Shown here: positions 49,245 through 59,687 of the stretch, in pieces
Layout of the letters: each line of letters starts with the position of its first letter
Numbering within the stretch: position 1 is the first letter of the stretch
Source of the DNA: Castanea sativa
Taxonomy: Eukaryota > Streptophyta > Magnoliopsida > Fagales > Fagaceae
Direction of reading: 5' to 3'
DNA length: 64,000 nt
Assembly (NCBI RefSeq): GCF_040712315.1
Contig: NC_134018.1
Span: 2,046,001 to 2,110,000, forward strand
Notes under the pieces: model-generated
What the model was told of the DNA's origin: nothing
The model's input: the letters and a program-made list of their open reading frames with translations, nothing else
The model's database searches: none
Position numbers and translations under genes: made by a program

Positions 49245-50246
49245 CAGTGGTGGAGCTAGAGGGGGGGGGGGGGGCAACTTTTCAAAAAAATTTCTAATTT
49301 TCTATTAAAAGTAGCATAAAAATTATAAATTACATAAAATTTTTCCTACTTGCCCCCTCTGATTTTGAATTTGTTATCTCAAAATTTAAATTTGACCCTC
49401 AAATTTAGGAACTAATCCAATAAAAGCAAAACCCAACAGAATCAATTAGGTAAAATAAAAAAATTTGATATAAAAAAATCTAGAAAGAAAAACCCCATCT
49501 GGCCCATTCATTCCTTGGCCCATTCATTCCTTAGCCCACCCTCCAAATACTAACAAAAAACCCCATTCTCCTCCATCAAATTCCAACTCACCAATGAAAA
49601 AAATATACTAATAAATGAATGAAAGAGCAAAACAAATCTCCTCTTACATTTACTGGGAGTATAATGCCCCCATCACGCCGTCTCTCCATGACAGTCCTCC
49701 ACACCGCCAGTCGCCCTTCTATGAATCACTGGTATCTTTCTCATTTTTTATCTCGCTCTCTTCTTGTGTGTTTGTTACCTTCTTTTTCTTTTTCTTTTTT
49801 TTTTTCTTTTTTTTTCCTATAACTATGTGTTTTGTATAACTCTGTGTTGTGTTATTGCTGTACAACACTTCAAAATACTGTGTGTGAGTGTGAGAATGGC
49901 GTTTTTGTGGTTGCAAATTTGACAAGTGTGGATTTCCGTCTTTTACTTTAATTATATAATATATTATAATATTTTTGAGTTTCTGTTATATAATAATTTA
50001 TAAGATTATAAAATATTGTTATATGTAATTAGTTATTACAATATACTATTATTTGCATTTATATTTTGGCTTGAGTGGTTAAATTATAAATGAGTTTTAT
50101 ACAATAAAAAAAATGTAGGACAGAACATCATTAAGCTAAAATATTAATTCATAAAATAATTTATTGGGTCTTGAATTTTTTTTAATTCGATAATTTTGTT
50201 ATATTTAATTTGCCCCTCCTAAAAAAACATCTTGGCTCCACCACTT
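49245..50246. mobile_element. hAT-like non-autonomous element
   Basis: The element begins CAGTGGTGGAGC and, read inward from the right, AAGTGGTGGAGC. It is flanked by GTCTAAGT (49237-49244) and GTCTAAGA (50247-50254), an 8 bp duplication with one change. Length is 1002 bp. It has a G run at 49261-49274 and (T)n tracts, and no transposase frame. The termini resemble those of the element at 11325-12332. Confidence 0.75.
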
Positions 50247-50577
50247 GTCTAAGACGACTCTTTTATTGGTGTCTTCGACATTCCCGTCTAACTTTATTTT
50301 GTCCTTATATTTTGTTGCATTTATATTTTGGCTTGAGTGGTTAAATTATAAATGAGTTTTATACAATAAAAAAAATGTAGGACAGAACATCATTAAGCTA
50401 AAATATTAATTCATAAAATAATTTATTGGGTCTTGAATTTTTTTTAATTCGATAATTTTGTTATATTTAATTTGCCCCTCCTAAAAAAACATCTTGGCTC
50501 CGCCACTTGTCTAAGACGACTCTTTTATTGGTGTCTTCGACATTCCCGTCTAACTTTATTTTGTCCTTATATTTTGT
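50054..50577. repeat. Recent tandem duplication, period 262 bp
   Basis: Two copies, about 50054-50315 and 50316-50577, differ by perhaps one base (CCACCAC against CCGCCAC). The unit includes the right terminus of the hAT element and its flank, so a second transposon end was created without transposition. Confidence 0.88.
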
Positions 50578-50603
50578 GGTTAAGAGTTAATTTAGTCCTA
50601 ACA

Positions 50604-53092
50604 TTTTTTTAAGAAAAAAGATAGAACTTTATTAATATAGAAGTATACAAAAACAATAGAAAACAGTATCCTGACACAAATCCAGGGAAAATGCAATTAA
50701 AAAGACAAGGAAAGAGAGGCCATAAATAGACATGTGCTGAAAATAAACTAAAAGAAAAACATCATTAGTAGCATAATTATGCAGCAAGCATTAGTAGCAT
50801 AATTATGCAGCAAGCATTAGTAGTATATATATGCAGCTCCCATGAACACCCTGTCTGTGCAGTAGGCATCTTTTGTGTAGCAGCTTGCCTCTGATGCTCC
50901 TCCAATAGACCAAGTTGCTCCATCATGTATAGACTTGGGATGTACCTGTAACCTCCTTTCATTAGTAGCATATGTATGCAGCAACCCTGAAGAGCATACT
51001 TATGCAGCAGCCAGCCTCTGTGCAGCACCTAGCCTCTGATACTCCTCCAATAAACCGATAACTCCATCATGTATATACTTGGGCTGTACTTGGAACCTCT
51101 CAAAATAAAATCTGTTTCTCGCATTCCATATAGCCCTTGCAGTGACAGCCCATTTTTCTAGATCCAATTGTGGAAGCTTATCTATCAAGTAGCAGAAAAA
51201 CCATAAAAAATCATGAACATTATTAGACAGTTTTTGGATCCTTCCTCTGCATAAAGCCCACACATTCCTTGCAAACGGGCATTCCCACAAAATATGAGCA
51301 ACTGACTCAGGTTTCTGGCAGCAACATTCACACTGCGGATCGATATGTATCTTTCGATGATGTAAATTGGCTCTAGTAGGAAGGATATTTAAACATGCTC
51401 GCCAAATAAAAGTTCGGACCTTTTGTGGTACATTCAAAGCCCAGATTTTTTTTTTTTTTTTTTTTTTCCAGATTTTACGCTAAGATCCCACTCTCGAATG
51501 TTCAACCCATGGCTGATTCATCAAAAGCTGGGCAATCTGAAAGGCAGATTTGACAGTAAAAGTTTGGGATTGATTCTCCTTCCAAACCAACTTATCACCT
51601 ATGAAGCACGGGTGCATTTCGGGATTCAAGTGCGGGTGTGGGACTCGACAATTTTTGAAAAAGTAAGGTGCAGGTGTGGCGGGATGCGGCAATTAAAAAA
51701 TTATTTAAAATATTTTTATTTATATTTTTAATATATTGCTAAACATACTTTTTTTACATTATATAAACATATACTAAATTTAAGAGCAATAGTAAATAAT
51801 AACTAGAATATAACTCCATTATATAAACATTTCATGATGTTCGAAAATTAAAATACAACTCACAAGTTTGAAGGTAGAGAATGGGAGAGAGCCTAGTTGA
51901 AGAGTGAAGGCAGAGAGTGGGAGAGAGGCATAAGAAAAATGAAGAGGTAGAGGGCTGGGTTGGTTGAGAGCTATGGAGCAGAAGCACGAACTGAGTGAAA
52001 ATTGAAGAGAAATGAGAGTGTATGTATGTGTTATAGGGTTTTGGTTTTTTTCCAAACGGTGTATTTTTTTTTTTTTTCGGCCAAGTTAAATGGTGCGTTT
52101 CGCACTTGTTGTTGTTGTTGTTTTTTTTTTTTTTTTTTTTTGAATTTCAGCCGTATCGGCCGATTTCGCCGGTATCGGTGTTGCGCCCGATACGAATTGA
52201 TTCGGCACGAATCGGCCCGATTTTGCGTGCGTCGGCCCTAATCAGCGCCGTATCGGCACGTATCGCGCCGAAAAAAATATTTTTTTAATGTTCGACGTGG
52301 AACAGACGCGTAGGCAGCGGCGTCGCCTGCACGTCCCCTCGTCACGCCGCGTCGGACGCAGGTGCGGCGGCCCAAACGCCGCACCCGTGCTTCCCAACTT
52401 ATCACGTACTGATACACTCGACAAAGGAATTTGCAAAATCTCCATACGTGTCTTGTGAGCAAAAAGATCAGAAAATTTCTCCTTATCCCACTGCTTAGAG
52501 ACACTATCAATCAGTTCCTTCACATACAAATTTGGCCGATCTTCCCCCAGGAAAATTGGTTTATGTGACAACTATTTGTGAGTGGAAACTTTTATACGAC
52601 TCCCATCTCCCACCTTCCATTTTGATCCTTCAAAGATGACATCCCTTGCTGCCAATAAGCTTCGCCAAACATAAGATGAGTTGCTACCCACCTTTGCATC
52701 CATAAAGAACAATTTGGGAAATATCTTGACTTATACACCCAATAGAATAAAGAGTGAGCATCATGAATCAATCTCCAAGCTTGTTTAGTGAGCATGGCTA
52801 AAGGGTGGGTATCTCTAAATCCCATACCTCTTCTATCCTTTGGAGTACATAATTTCTTCCAATTGATCCAACGAATTTTCTTCTCATCTTTGGTCTGACC
52901 CCACCAATATTTTACCAAAATAGAATTTATAGAATCACAAAGAGACTTTGGGATTTTGAAAATACTCATGGAGAATGTGGAAATAGCTTGTGCAACTGTT
53001 TTGATTAGGATCTCACGTCCTACTTTGGAAATATATTTTTCCTTTCACCCTAACACTCTTTTTGTAATCTTCTCTCGAAGATTCTTAAAAGT
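50604..53092 (-). pseudogene. LINE (non-LTR retrotransposon) 3' fragment with zf-RVT domain
   Basis: Minus-strand fragments, 5' to 3', are a post-RT region (52592-52969, with LVKYWWGQ and GMGFRDTHPLAML), a linker (52400-52571), a stretch with KLVWKENQSQTFTVKSA (51480-51600) and a zf-RVT zinc region (51000-51437, with FIWRACLNILPTRANL, CECC and SVAHILWECPFA). The RT core and endonuclease are missing, so it is 5'-truncated. The 3' end has an AATAAAG-like signal and a short A tail (T run at 50604-50610 on the plus strand). A DNA transposon splits it at 51598-52395, and a T run at 51447-51468 interrupts the frame. Short duplications lie at 50763-50830 and at about 50889/51023. Confidence 0.82.
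51598..52395. mobile_element. TIR transposon with GAAGCACGGGT termini, copy 2, nested in the LINE
   Basis: The element starts CTATGAAGCACGGGTGC and ends GCACCCGTGCTTC-, flanked by CCAACTTATCAC on the left and right (a direct repeat of 9-12 bp depending on where the end is set). LINE protein sequence reads on from one side to the other across the duplication. The interior holds a GC-rich set of GATTCGGCACGAATCGG-type repeats shared with 32193-32759. Confidence 0.75.
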
Positions 53093-53134
53093 GTTGTTTT
53101 CTAGAGCTTTTTGTAATTAATGAGGTTTACCTAG

Positions 53135-53241
53135 CTTCATGCTTTTATAAGAGGGGACAACACGCAATCTCTGTGTAGAGAACTTTGGTGGGCGTAATCT
53201 GTGTTAATGGAGGAAGAAATTGTAGGTCTATAGTTATATAG
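53135..53241 (-). pseudogene. HMA-2 type relic: promoter and exon 1 only
   Basis: The two-codon exon ATGAAG (53135-53140, minus) and about 95 bp of upstream sequence with its TATA box (53234-53241) match HMA-2 of block A. The donor is destroyed: CT follows exon 1 where HMA-2 has GT. Exons 2 and 3 are absent; homology stops at 53093 next to the LINE fragment. This is the remains of a sixth HMA gene. Confidence 0.78.
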
Positions 53242-54454
53242 CTTGGTATACAATATACTTGTTGAGCAAAAAAAAAAAAAAAAACTTAAAAAGTACTATT
53301 AATCTGAATGACACCTGTTCATCCCCCAATACTCATATCTCGTACATACTTGTTCAAATCCCCTTCTCAAAAAAAAAAAAAAAATTATTAATAAGTTTAT
53401 GGATAGTATTTTTCACAATTGTTAATCTAAATTGTTTATTGTAATAGATGCATAGTAAGAATGATATAACAATGTTACAATGATGTCAACAATTACGTTA
53501 TAAGTTTATGAGAAATATACTGTCCTTAACATCATTGAAAGATGACGTCAACAATGATGTAAAAATTTTATGAAAAATAGTGTCCTGAACATTATTAAAA
53601 AAATAAAAAAAGATATGATAGAATTTTAATTCTATTATATTCCTTTCATAATAATTGATTTTATTATTAAGTTAAAATATTAGTTAATTTTCTTCTATTA
53701 TATCCACTTTATAATGATTATTTTTTCTCATCATATCAAGAGACCGATTAATTATTCTTATTTGATAATAAACTATTTTATCAGTTCGAGACTTGAGTTT
53801 ACTAAAACCAACGCCAAGAGAGGGAAGAGTTGCACCTATGCGTGTGCAGTTTAATAGCAGTGGGGAATGGTATTTAGCCTCCTACAGTTCCGGCAGTGCA
53901 CTTTTTGTATTGCATTTTAGTTAGTACCAATAGTCTGCGTCATCACCTCTAGCTTGATGTGCATCGTATTTGTGACTGGGTGATGTTTTACGTGTATAAA
54001 TGACGTGTATCGGTGACGAAAAGTCAGCAAATTTATATATAATGAATAAAAGTCTTTTCACTTAAAAAAAAAAAAAGAAGGTTTCCTAACTATTTTTCTA
54101 CATTAAAAAGAAATGAACATTCTTTTCATGGTGGCAAATTTGTATATAAAACAGACTCAAGTTCAAAACCACCTTGTAGAAATTTGATTTTATGGAACTA
54201 TAATAAGGATTTTGATGCCCATTATGAATGATTTCAGGTCACTGTTGCAGAGAATCCTTTACTGCCAAATCCTCCATACCTATACATGCTACAGGGAAGC
54301 AAACTAGAGTACTGATGCCTTAGCCAATATGAAACGTACTCACTACCTTACAGACCAACTAGTGCGATTGGACAAAACAGCTCCCATGATAAGTCGATAA
54401 AAAGGATTTTGGACTCCAAAGGTAAATAACTGATTTTTCTTTTTTAAATGGGTG

Positions 54455-54517
<63 letters not shown>

Positions 54518-54538
54518 GTAAGAAGAAGTGAACTAGTG

Positions 54539-54597
<59 letters not shown>

Positions 54598-55264
54598 CTG
54601 CTAGGGCACACCAAAGCCTGCCTCTCACGAGATTATGATCAGGTTGGCCATTAATATAGGTTGGATACCATACAGAGTTTAAGGTAAATGAGTTAGGTTC
54701 GGAGGTTGAGCACAAGTTTTACTAACTTATTCAAGAGAAGCTTGTTCGAACAACATGCTCAACCTATCTAAAGGAATGCATTTTTGATTGAGGCTATTGG
54801 TTTGTTCATGTTTGATGGTTTGACCCATGGGTTGAGTGACTTTAAGGAATCTCATTCAATTGCGACAAATCGCTTTTTTTTTTTTTTTCAAATAAGTTTT
54901 CAATTTCTTTTGGTTTTAAAAATACTTTTTTTTATTTACATGTTTCCAATAGTATTTTTTATTATTTAGAAAACAACTTAAAACTTTTTTTTTTTCCAAT
55001 ATCAAGAGTAAATTCTTTAGAACACGTTAAACAAATTAAAAATATATATAAAAACCAAATTAAATGAGTAAATATTTCAGGTATTGGCCAAAATAATAAC
55101 CAAACAAGAACTATAATCTAACCCATCTCAAGGTAACACTCGAATCGACATAATGCATTGAAATTTAAAAAAAGAACAAAGAGAAACCAAAAAAGTAAAA
55201 AAAAAAAAAAAAATGCAGATCTCATAAATCGGGGTTGCAAGAATCAGAAAAATATTAATGTAGA
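53242..55264. other. Gene-free tract between HMA-2 relic and HMA-5
   Basis: It is collinear with 14588-15420 and 17020-18740 of block A, without the Harbinger element (15538) and the Tourist-like MITE (17738). It contains a (TA)n of about 55 bp at 54459-54513, a second (TA)n at 54541-54572 and a (GA)n at 54573-54597. No gene is seen. Confidence 0.65.
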
Positions 55265-55876
55265 TCACATGATGTAGCAGTAACTTGGACTCGGATCATA
55301 CGCTGCCACTTCATAGAATGTGGGATATGGTGGATATTGAGGGCACACGAGTAACTGAATACATCCAGTAGAACAAGTTGAAGATGTACTTGGCTTCTTT
55401 TGCTCTTCTGGTTTTGATTTCACTGGTTCTGGCTCTTTCTTCTTTTCCTTCACTTCTTCAACACCCAATAAGGTGGCATAGCAAAGCTTCTTCCTTAACG
55501 AGCATGTCAGGTTAGCTGAGTCAACACCTTCACCAATCACCACCAATTGATCTTTATCTGCTCCTTCAACAGCAACTGAGATCACACCTGTAAAATCAAT
55601 GAACATGTAATTAAGTACCACCTTGTTGACAATATATTGTCTCTGAAAAGCCATAAAGCTAGGAGTGATTTGGTGCTAACCATCTGCTATTGCTGCAATC
55701 TTCATGGCCTTGGCTCTGCATTTGTCACAGGCCATTTGCACCTTGATAACTATTTTTTGCTACACCATATAAGATAAAAAGCTCACAGTATTGTAATAAA
55801 ATCTAAGTATATTCCAAAGCCTTTTTTCTTTCTACAGAATGAATATGGTGTAATTAGCATTGAAGTTTACCTTCAT
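55265..55876 (-). CDS. HMA-5: small HMA-domain isoprenylated protein, intact
   Basis: Exons 55871-55876, 55681-55759 and 55265-55587 on the minus strand give 135 aa. Metal loop M-A-C13-D-K-C16, RAKAMKIAA helix, GVISVAVEG, DQLVVIGEGVDSANL and SLRKKLCYATLLGVEEV complete the HMA fold. A Lys/Glu/Pro-rich linker and a Cys-containing tail lead to the CaaX box Cys-Tyr-Ile-Met. It is the block C partner of HMA-3 and nearly identical to it, but keeps the CaaX box. Intron 2 is 93 bp in both. The role is taken from the family: a membrane-anchored metal- or partner-binding protein. Confidence 0.9.
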
Positions 55877-55968
55877 GGTTTAGAGCAGGCAACAATACAA
55901 GCTGCAGCCTCTGTCAGAAAACTATGATGTGCTTAATCTGTGTTAATGGGGAAAAAAGAATTGTAGGT

Positions 55969-55977
55969 CTTATATAG
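55969..55977 (-). promoter_or_regulatory. TATA box of HMA-5
   Basis: CTATATAAG on the minus strand lies about 93 bp before the ATG, as in HMA-3. Confidence 0.6.
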
Positions 55978-56637
55978 CCTGTTGGTGAATATACTTGTTA
56001 CTTAAGCTCAAATAAAAAAAAAAAGGATAAATATTGTTGCGCACACACATACCTTTACACAACTGAAAAATTAATTGAAATTGTGACGTGAAACCACGAT
56101 CTTAACTAGGATAGAAAAATAAAGAGTATAAATTGTTCAACTTTATAGTTGCATTGTACATGCAGTAATTATTTTAGCCATGGGGAATGGGTATTCATAT
56201 AATCTAGTTGATTGTTTTTGTGATGACAAATGCTTGAGTCCTACAGATCGTGCCAGTTCTGCCCAACAGTTCACTTTAATTTCAGTCTTCTCTAATTTTT
56301 CATTAACCAATTTTTCCTATCTCCTAAATTAATTCTTTCACAAAAGGGTGTTACCTCAATAAATTTGATAATTGTGATGAGTAATGTACTATAATAGGTT
56401 TTCCTTATAACCAATAGTCTATTTGGTATCCCTGTATGCCCTGTATATTAATGTAATTCCATGTGCATGCTGCATTACATATTACTTGTATCTGCCTTAT
56501 GTACCTTGAAATATTCACTTTAACTAGCCTTCTTTTTTGTTGGCAACATTTATGTTTTAGTGCCTTCGTTGTGGTAGACCATTACATTTCTCTGTACACT
56601 GTAACATGTACTTAATATATATGTTAGATAGAGCTTT

Positions 56638-56736
56638 CGTCCAATAATGCAGTGCACTAAGTGGGACACGTCCAATAATGCAGTGCGTTAGATGGGACAC
56701 GTCCAATAATGCAATGCCTGCATGCAATAGATGGGA
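56638..56736. repeat. Three tandem copies of a 31 bp unit
   Basis: CGTCCAATAATGCAGTGC followed by a TGGGACA-type end repeats at 56638, 56669 and 56700; the third copy is altered and longer. The array is absent from the matching part of block A near 21380. Confidence 0.85.
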
Positions 56737-56935
56737 GTATGGGACACAGGATTGAAACTAATCATATATGAACATGTATTTTGGGTATGTTGCTTTGAGT
56801 GTATTAGGTGCAAGCCAAATCATTTAACGTATTAATCAGTCCAATCATGAACCATCGAAATTCAAGAGAGTACTGCTCTCTCAAAAAAAAAAAAAAAAAA
56901 TACAAGAGTGTGTTATGACTAATACAAAGTTTCGT

Positions 56936-57968
56936 GCATTAACATTATAAACTAATATGTCAACTTTTAAACACAACATAAATAATTAGTTTAAAATTTT
57001 GTTTATCATTGTTAATGTCATATACTAATTATATTTATTGCCGTTTCAGTTAATTTGTAAGTCCTTTTACTAATAAAATTTGTAATAACTTCAGTATTTT
57101 CTAGAATATAGGGCTATGTAGAAGTTCCAAAATTTTGAATTTTTTAAATATATATAATTGATTTAATGTTTTCACAATTTAGTCTACAAAAATAAGAGTT
57201 GCCCTCCCCCCCTAAAATATTTGAATTAGTCCAATGATGCTCTTAAAAAATATAAATGGTCTAATAGTTATAAAGATATAACTTTATTTTTTATTGTAAA
57301 ATGTACTCTTATATCTATTAAATATTTGGTAACAAATATATTTAATTTATCTTTTTCAACTCATTATATGGCGATTAACAAGTCATTGACTCATTAAAAA
57401 AAAATTATCACTAAAACTACACACGAAATGTGTTTTTAGTTGTCACATAATGGGTTAGAGTAAGATAGCTTCAAATATATTTGGAACCTAATATATTACT
57501 CTAAGTTTTGGATTACTCATATTTTTGAAAATTTCATTAGTTCAATTGAAATATTTTATACTTACTTTAGTATAAAATTTGATATATTGTATTTAAAATG
57601 AATCTTTTTAAGAATTTCACTATGAAAAATTGAAAATGGAAAAATAAATTTTATTTTATGAAAAATCGCCATCAAACATAATTTTGATTGAAAATATTAA
57701 GGTTTTTTTTTGTTGGGTGTGTGTATATATAAATATAATAAGGTCTTTTAAGAGTGTGTATATATAAAAAAAAAAATGTTTGTATAAATTTATATATGTG
57801 TGTGGAGGTTGTCTTGATAAATATATGAGTATCGCAACTTGAGCCCCAAACAAAAATTCTTAGTTCTGCCCCTACTAAAATATATATCATGAACTTGTTT
57901 TAGCAAAAAATAAAAGAACTACAAAAGTTCATGAATGGTGTTAAGACTCAATTTAAAGGTTTAATTGG

Positions 57969-58052
<84 letters not shown>

Positions 58053-58324
58053 CAGCTTGCAAAATTTGACAGTACTAATTCGTCTTAGAAGAAAAGTCGT
58101 TGCCTCTTGTCATGACTTGGAAAATCTCATTCTGCTAATGGCAGCCCAACCGCAATCTCCAACGCAAACTTCTCTCTTTCAACACGAAAAGCAAAAAATA
58201 AAAAGGCAAAAAAAAAAAAATAATTGTATGTTCAAACTATGCCGTATGCACAAATTAATTTAAAAATTTTCGTTAATGACAGGTAAATTAAATAAAAAAA
58301 AATTAATTACAATACAAATAATAT

Positions 58325-58377
<53 letters not shown>

Positions 58378-58996
58378 TTTTGTAACATTTATTTATAAAA
58401 TAAACAGTAAAAAGGGCTGTTTCGGGCCTTTCGGCTCCATTTTGATGGACAATTGGGCATATTGTATAGAGAGGCTCACGGATTTATTGGATCACACCAA
58501 CACCTACTTTGGGCAATTTGATGTGAGATATATTTTGCCCCACATCCACATTTAAAGTCACTTGTAAACCTAATATCCAACACGATGCAGGATGTCTGGA
58601 CTTGATTTTCGTGGGTCGATCTTTTTTTGTTATTGTTAGCTTTAATAACCCATCTAATGATTTAGGCTATTAATAATTTAAAATATATATTTTTATTTTT
58701 TAGAAAAAAACAGAAATATTTGTATTTTAAATATTTTAGTTTCATTTATTTTGATAATTTAAGACAGATTTGATAAAGCTGTAATATTATATCAAATTAT
58801 GAAAATTACAATCATTTATTGAACAATGAATTTTAATAGTAGATTGAAAAGACAATTCAATTTCTTTTTCAAAAAATGAAATTAGGAGAGAAAAAAATTC
58901 TAAGACTAGGGTTGGGTTAGTTATTAAAACTATCTTGGGTTAGGTCACAGGTTTCTCAACTCGAGTAGATTGTATTGGGTTGAAAAGTACACCAAA
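56936..58996. other. Gene-free AT-rich tract with microsatellites
   Basis: A (CT)n tract at about 57971-58001 runs directly into (TA)n at 58002-58049, and another (TA)n lies at about 58330-58375. Remaining sequence is AT-rich with short chance frames. I see no gene or clear transposon boundary. Confidence 0.6.
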
Positions 58997-59005
58997 TCTT
59001 AACCC

Positions 59006-59678
59006 GGAGAAAATATTAAAATAACATTAATTTTCAAACAATATAATTAGTAGTTAAGTTTTACAAACTATATTTTTTACTAGTATCTCGAGTCTAAAAG
59101 ACTCGATTTTGGGGCTATAAATCGAGTCTTTAATGCTCGATTTTTATGGTCGGATTCTGTCTGATGTGGCATTTTTTCCACGTGGCGACTACTTGGAAAT
59201 TGAGTCTCTAAGACTCGATTTACAACCAAAAAATATTTCCTCTGCCTCCATCCATTCCCAGAGCAAAACCCACCACACAAAAAAAAAAAAACGAACACAC
59301 TCAGCCCACTTGGGTCACGCGGCCTGGGCGCGCTGCCTGGGCGCGCGGTGGCCTGGGTCGCGCGACCTAGGTGGGCTGAGTGCGTTCGTTTTTTTTTTTT
59401 TTTTTTGGTGGTGGGTTTTGCTCTAGGAATGGATGGAGGCAGAGGAAATATTTTTTGGTTGTAAATCGAGTCTTAGAGACTCGATTTTCAAGTAGTCGCC
59501 ACTTGGAAAAAATGCCACATCAGACAGAATCAGACCATAAAAATCGAGCATTAAAGACTCGATTTATAGCCCCAAAATCGAGTCTTTTAAACTCGAGATA
59601 CTAGTAAAAAATATAGTTTGTAAAACTTAACTACTAATTATATTGTTTGAAAATTAATGTTATTTTAATATTTTCTCC
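59006..59678. mobile_element. Palindromic MULE-like (foldback) element
   Basis: The two halves are near-perfect inverse copies: the left arm starts GGAGAAAATATTAAAATAAC and the right arm ends with its complement. The arms run inward about 310 bp and leave only about 40-50 bp of GC-rich centre near 59320-59365. Flanks are a perfect 9 bp duplication TCTTAACCC (58997-59005 and 59679-59687), which fits Mutator-like transposition. Small palindromes around ACTCGATTT recur within the arms. A transcript across it would form a very long hairpin. Confidence 0.88.
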
Positions 59679-59687
59679 TCTTAACCC

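Larger units (their letters stand above)
45700..56935. repeat. Segmental duplication, block C (HMA-5 and HMA-2 relic)
   Basis: This third, most damaged copy starts with the (TC)n landmark at about 45704-45722 and jumps through an inverted LTR fragment to the upstream tract of the HMA-1 type gene (46310). It continues to about 49240, is interrupted by a hAT element and a LINE fragment, and resumes at 53093 with HMA-2 exon 1 and upstream tract, then the HMA-3 type gene (HMA-5). The HMA-1 type gene is deleted. The right end of detected homology is near 56935. Confidence 0.78.

Noticed and set aside
59080..59604. Two related 72-74 codon frames on opposite strands
   Set aside because: They are the same sequence read from the two arms of the palindromic element.
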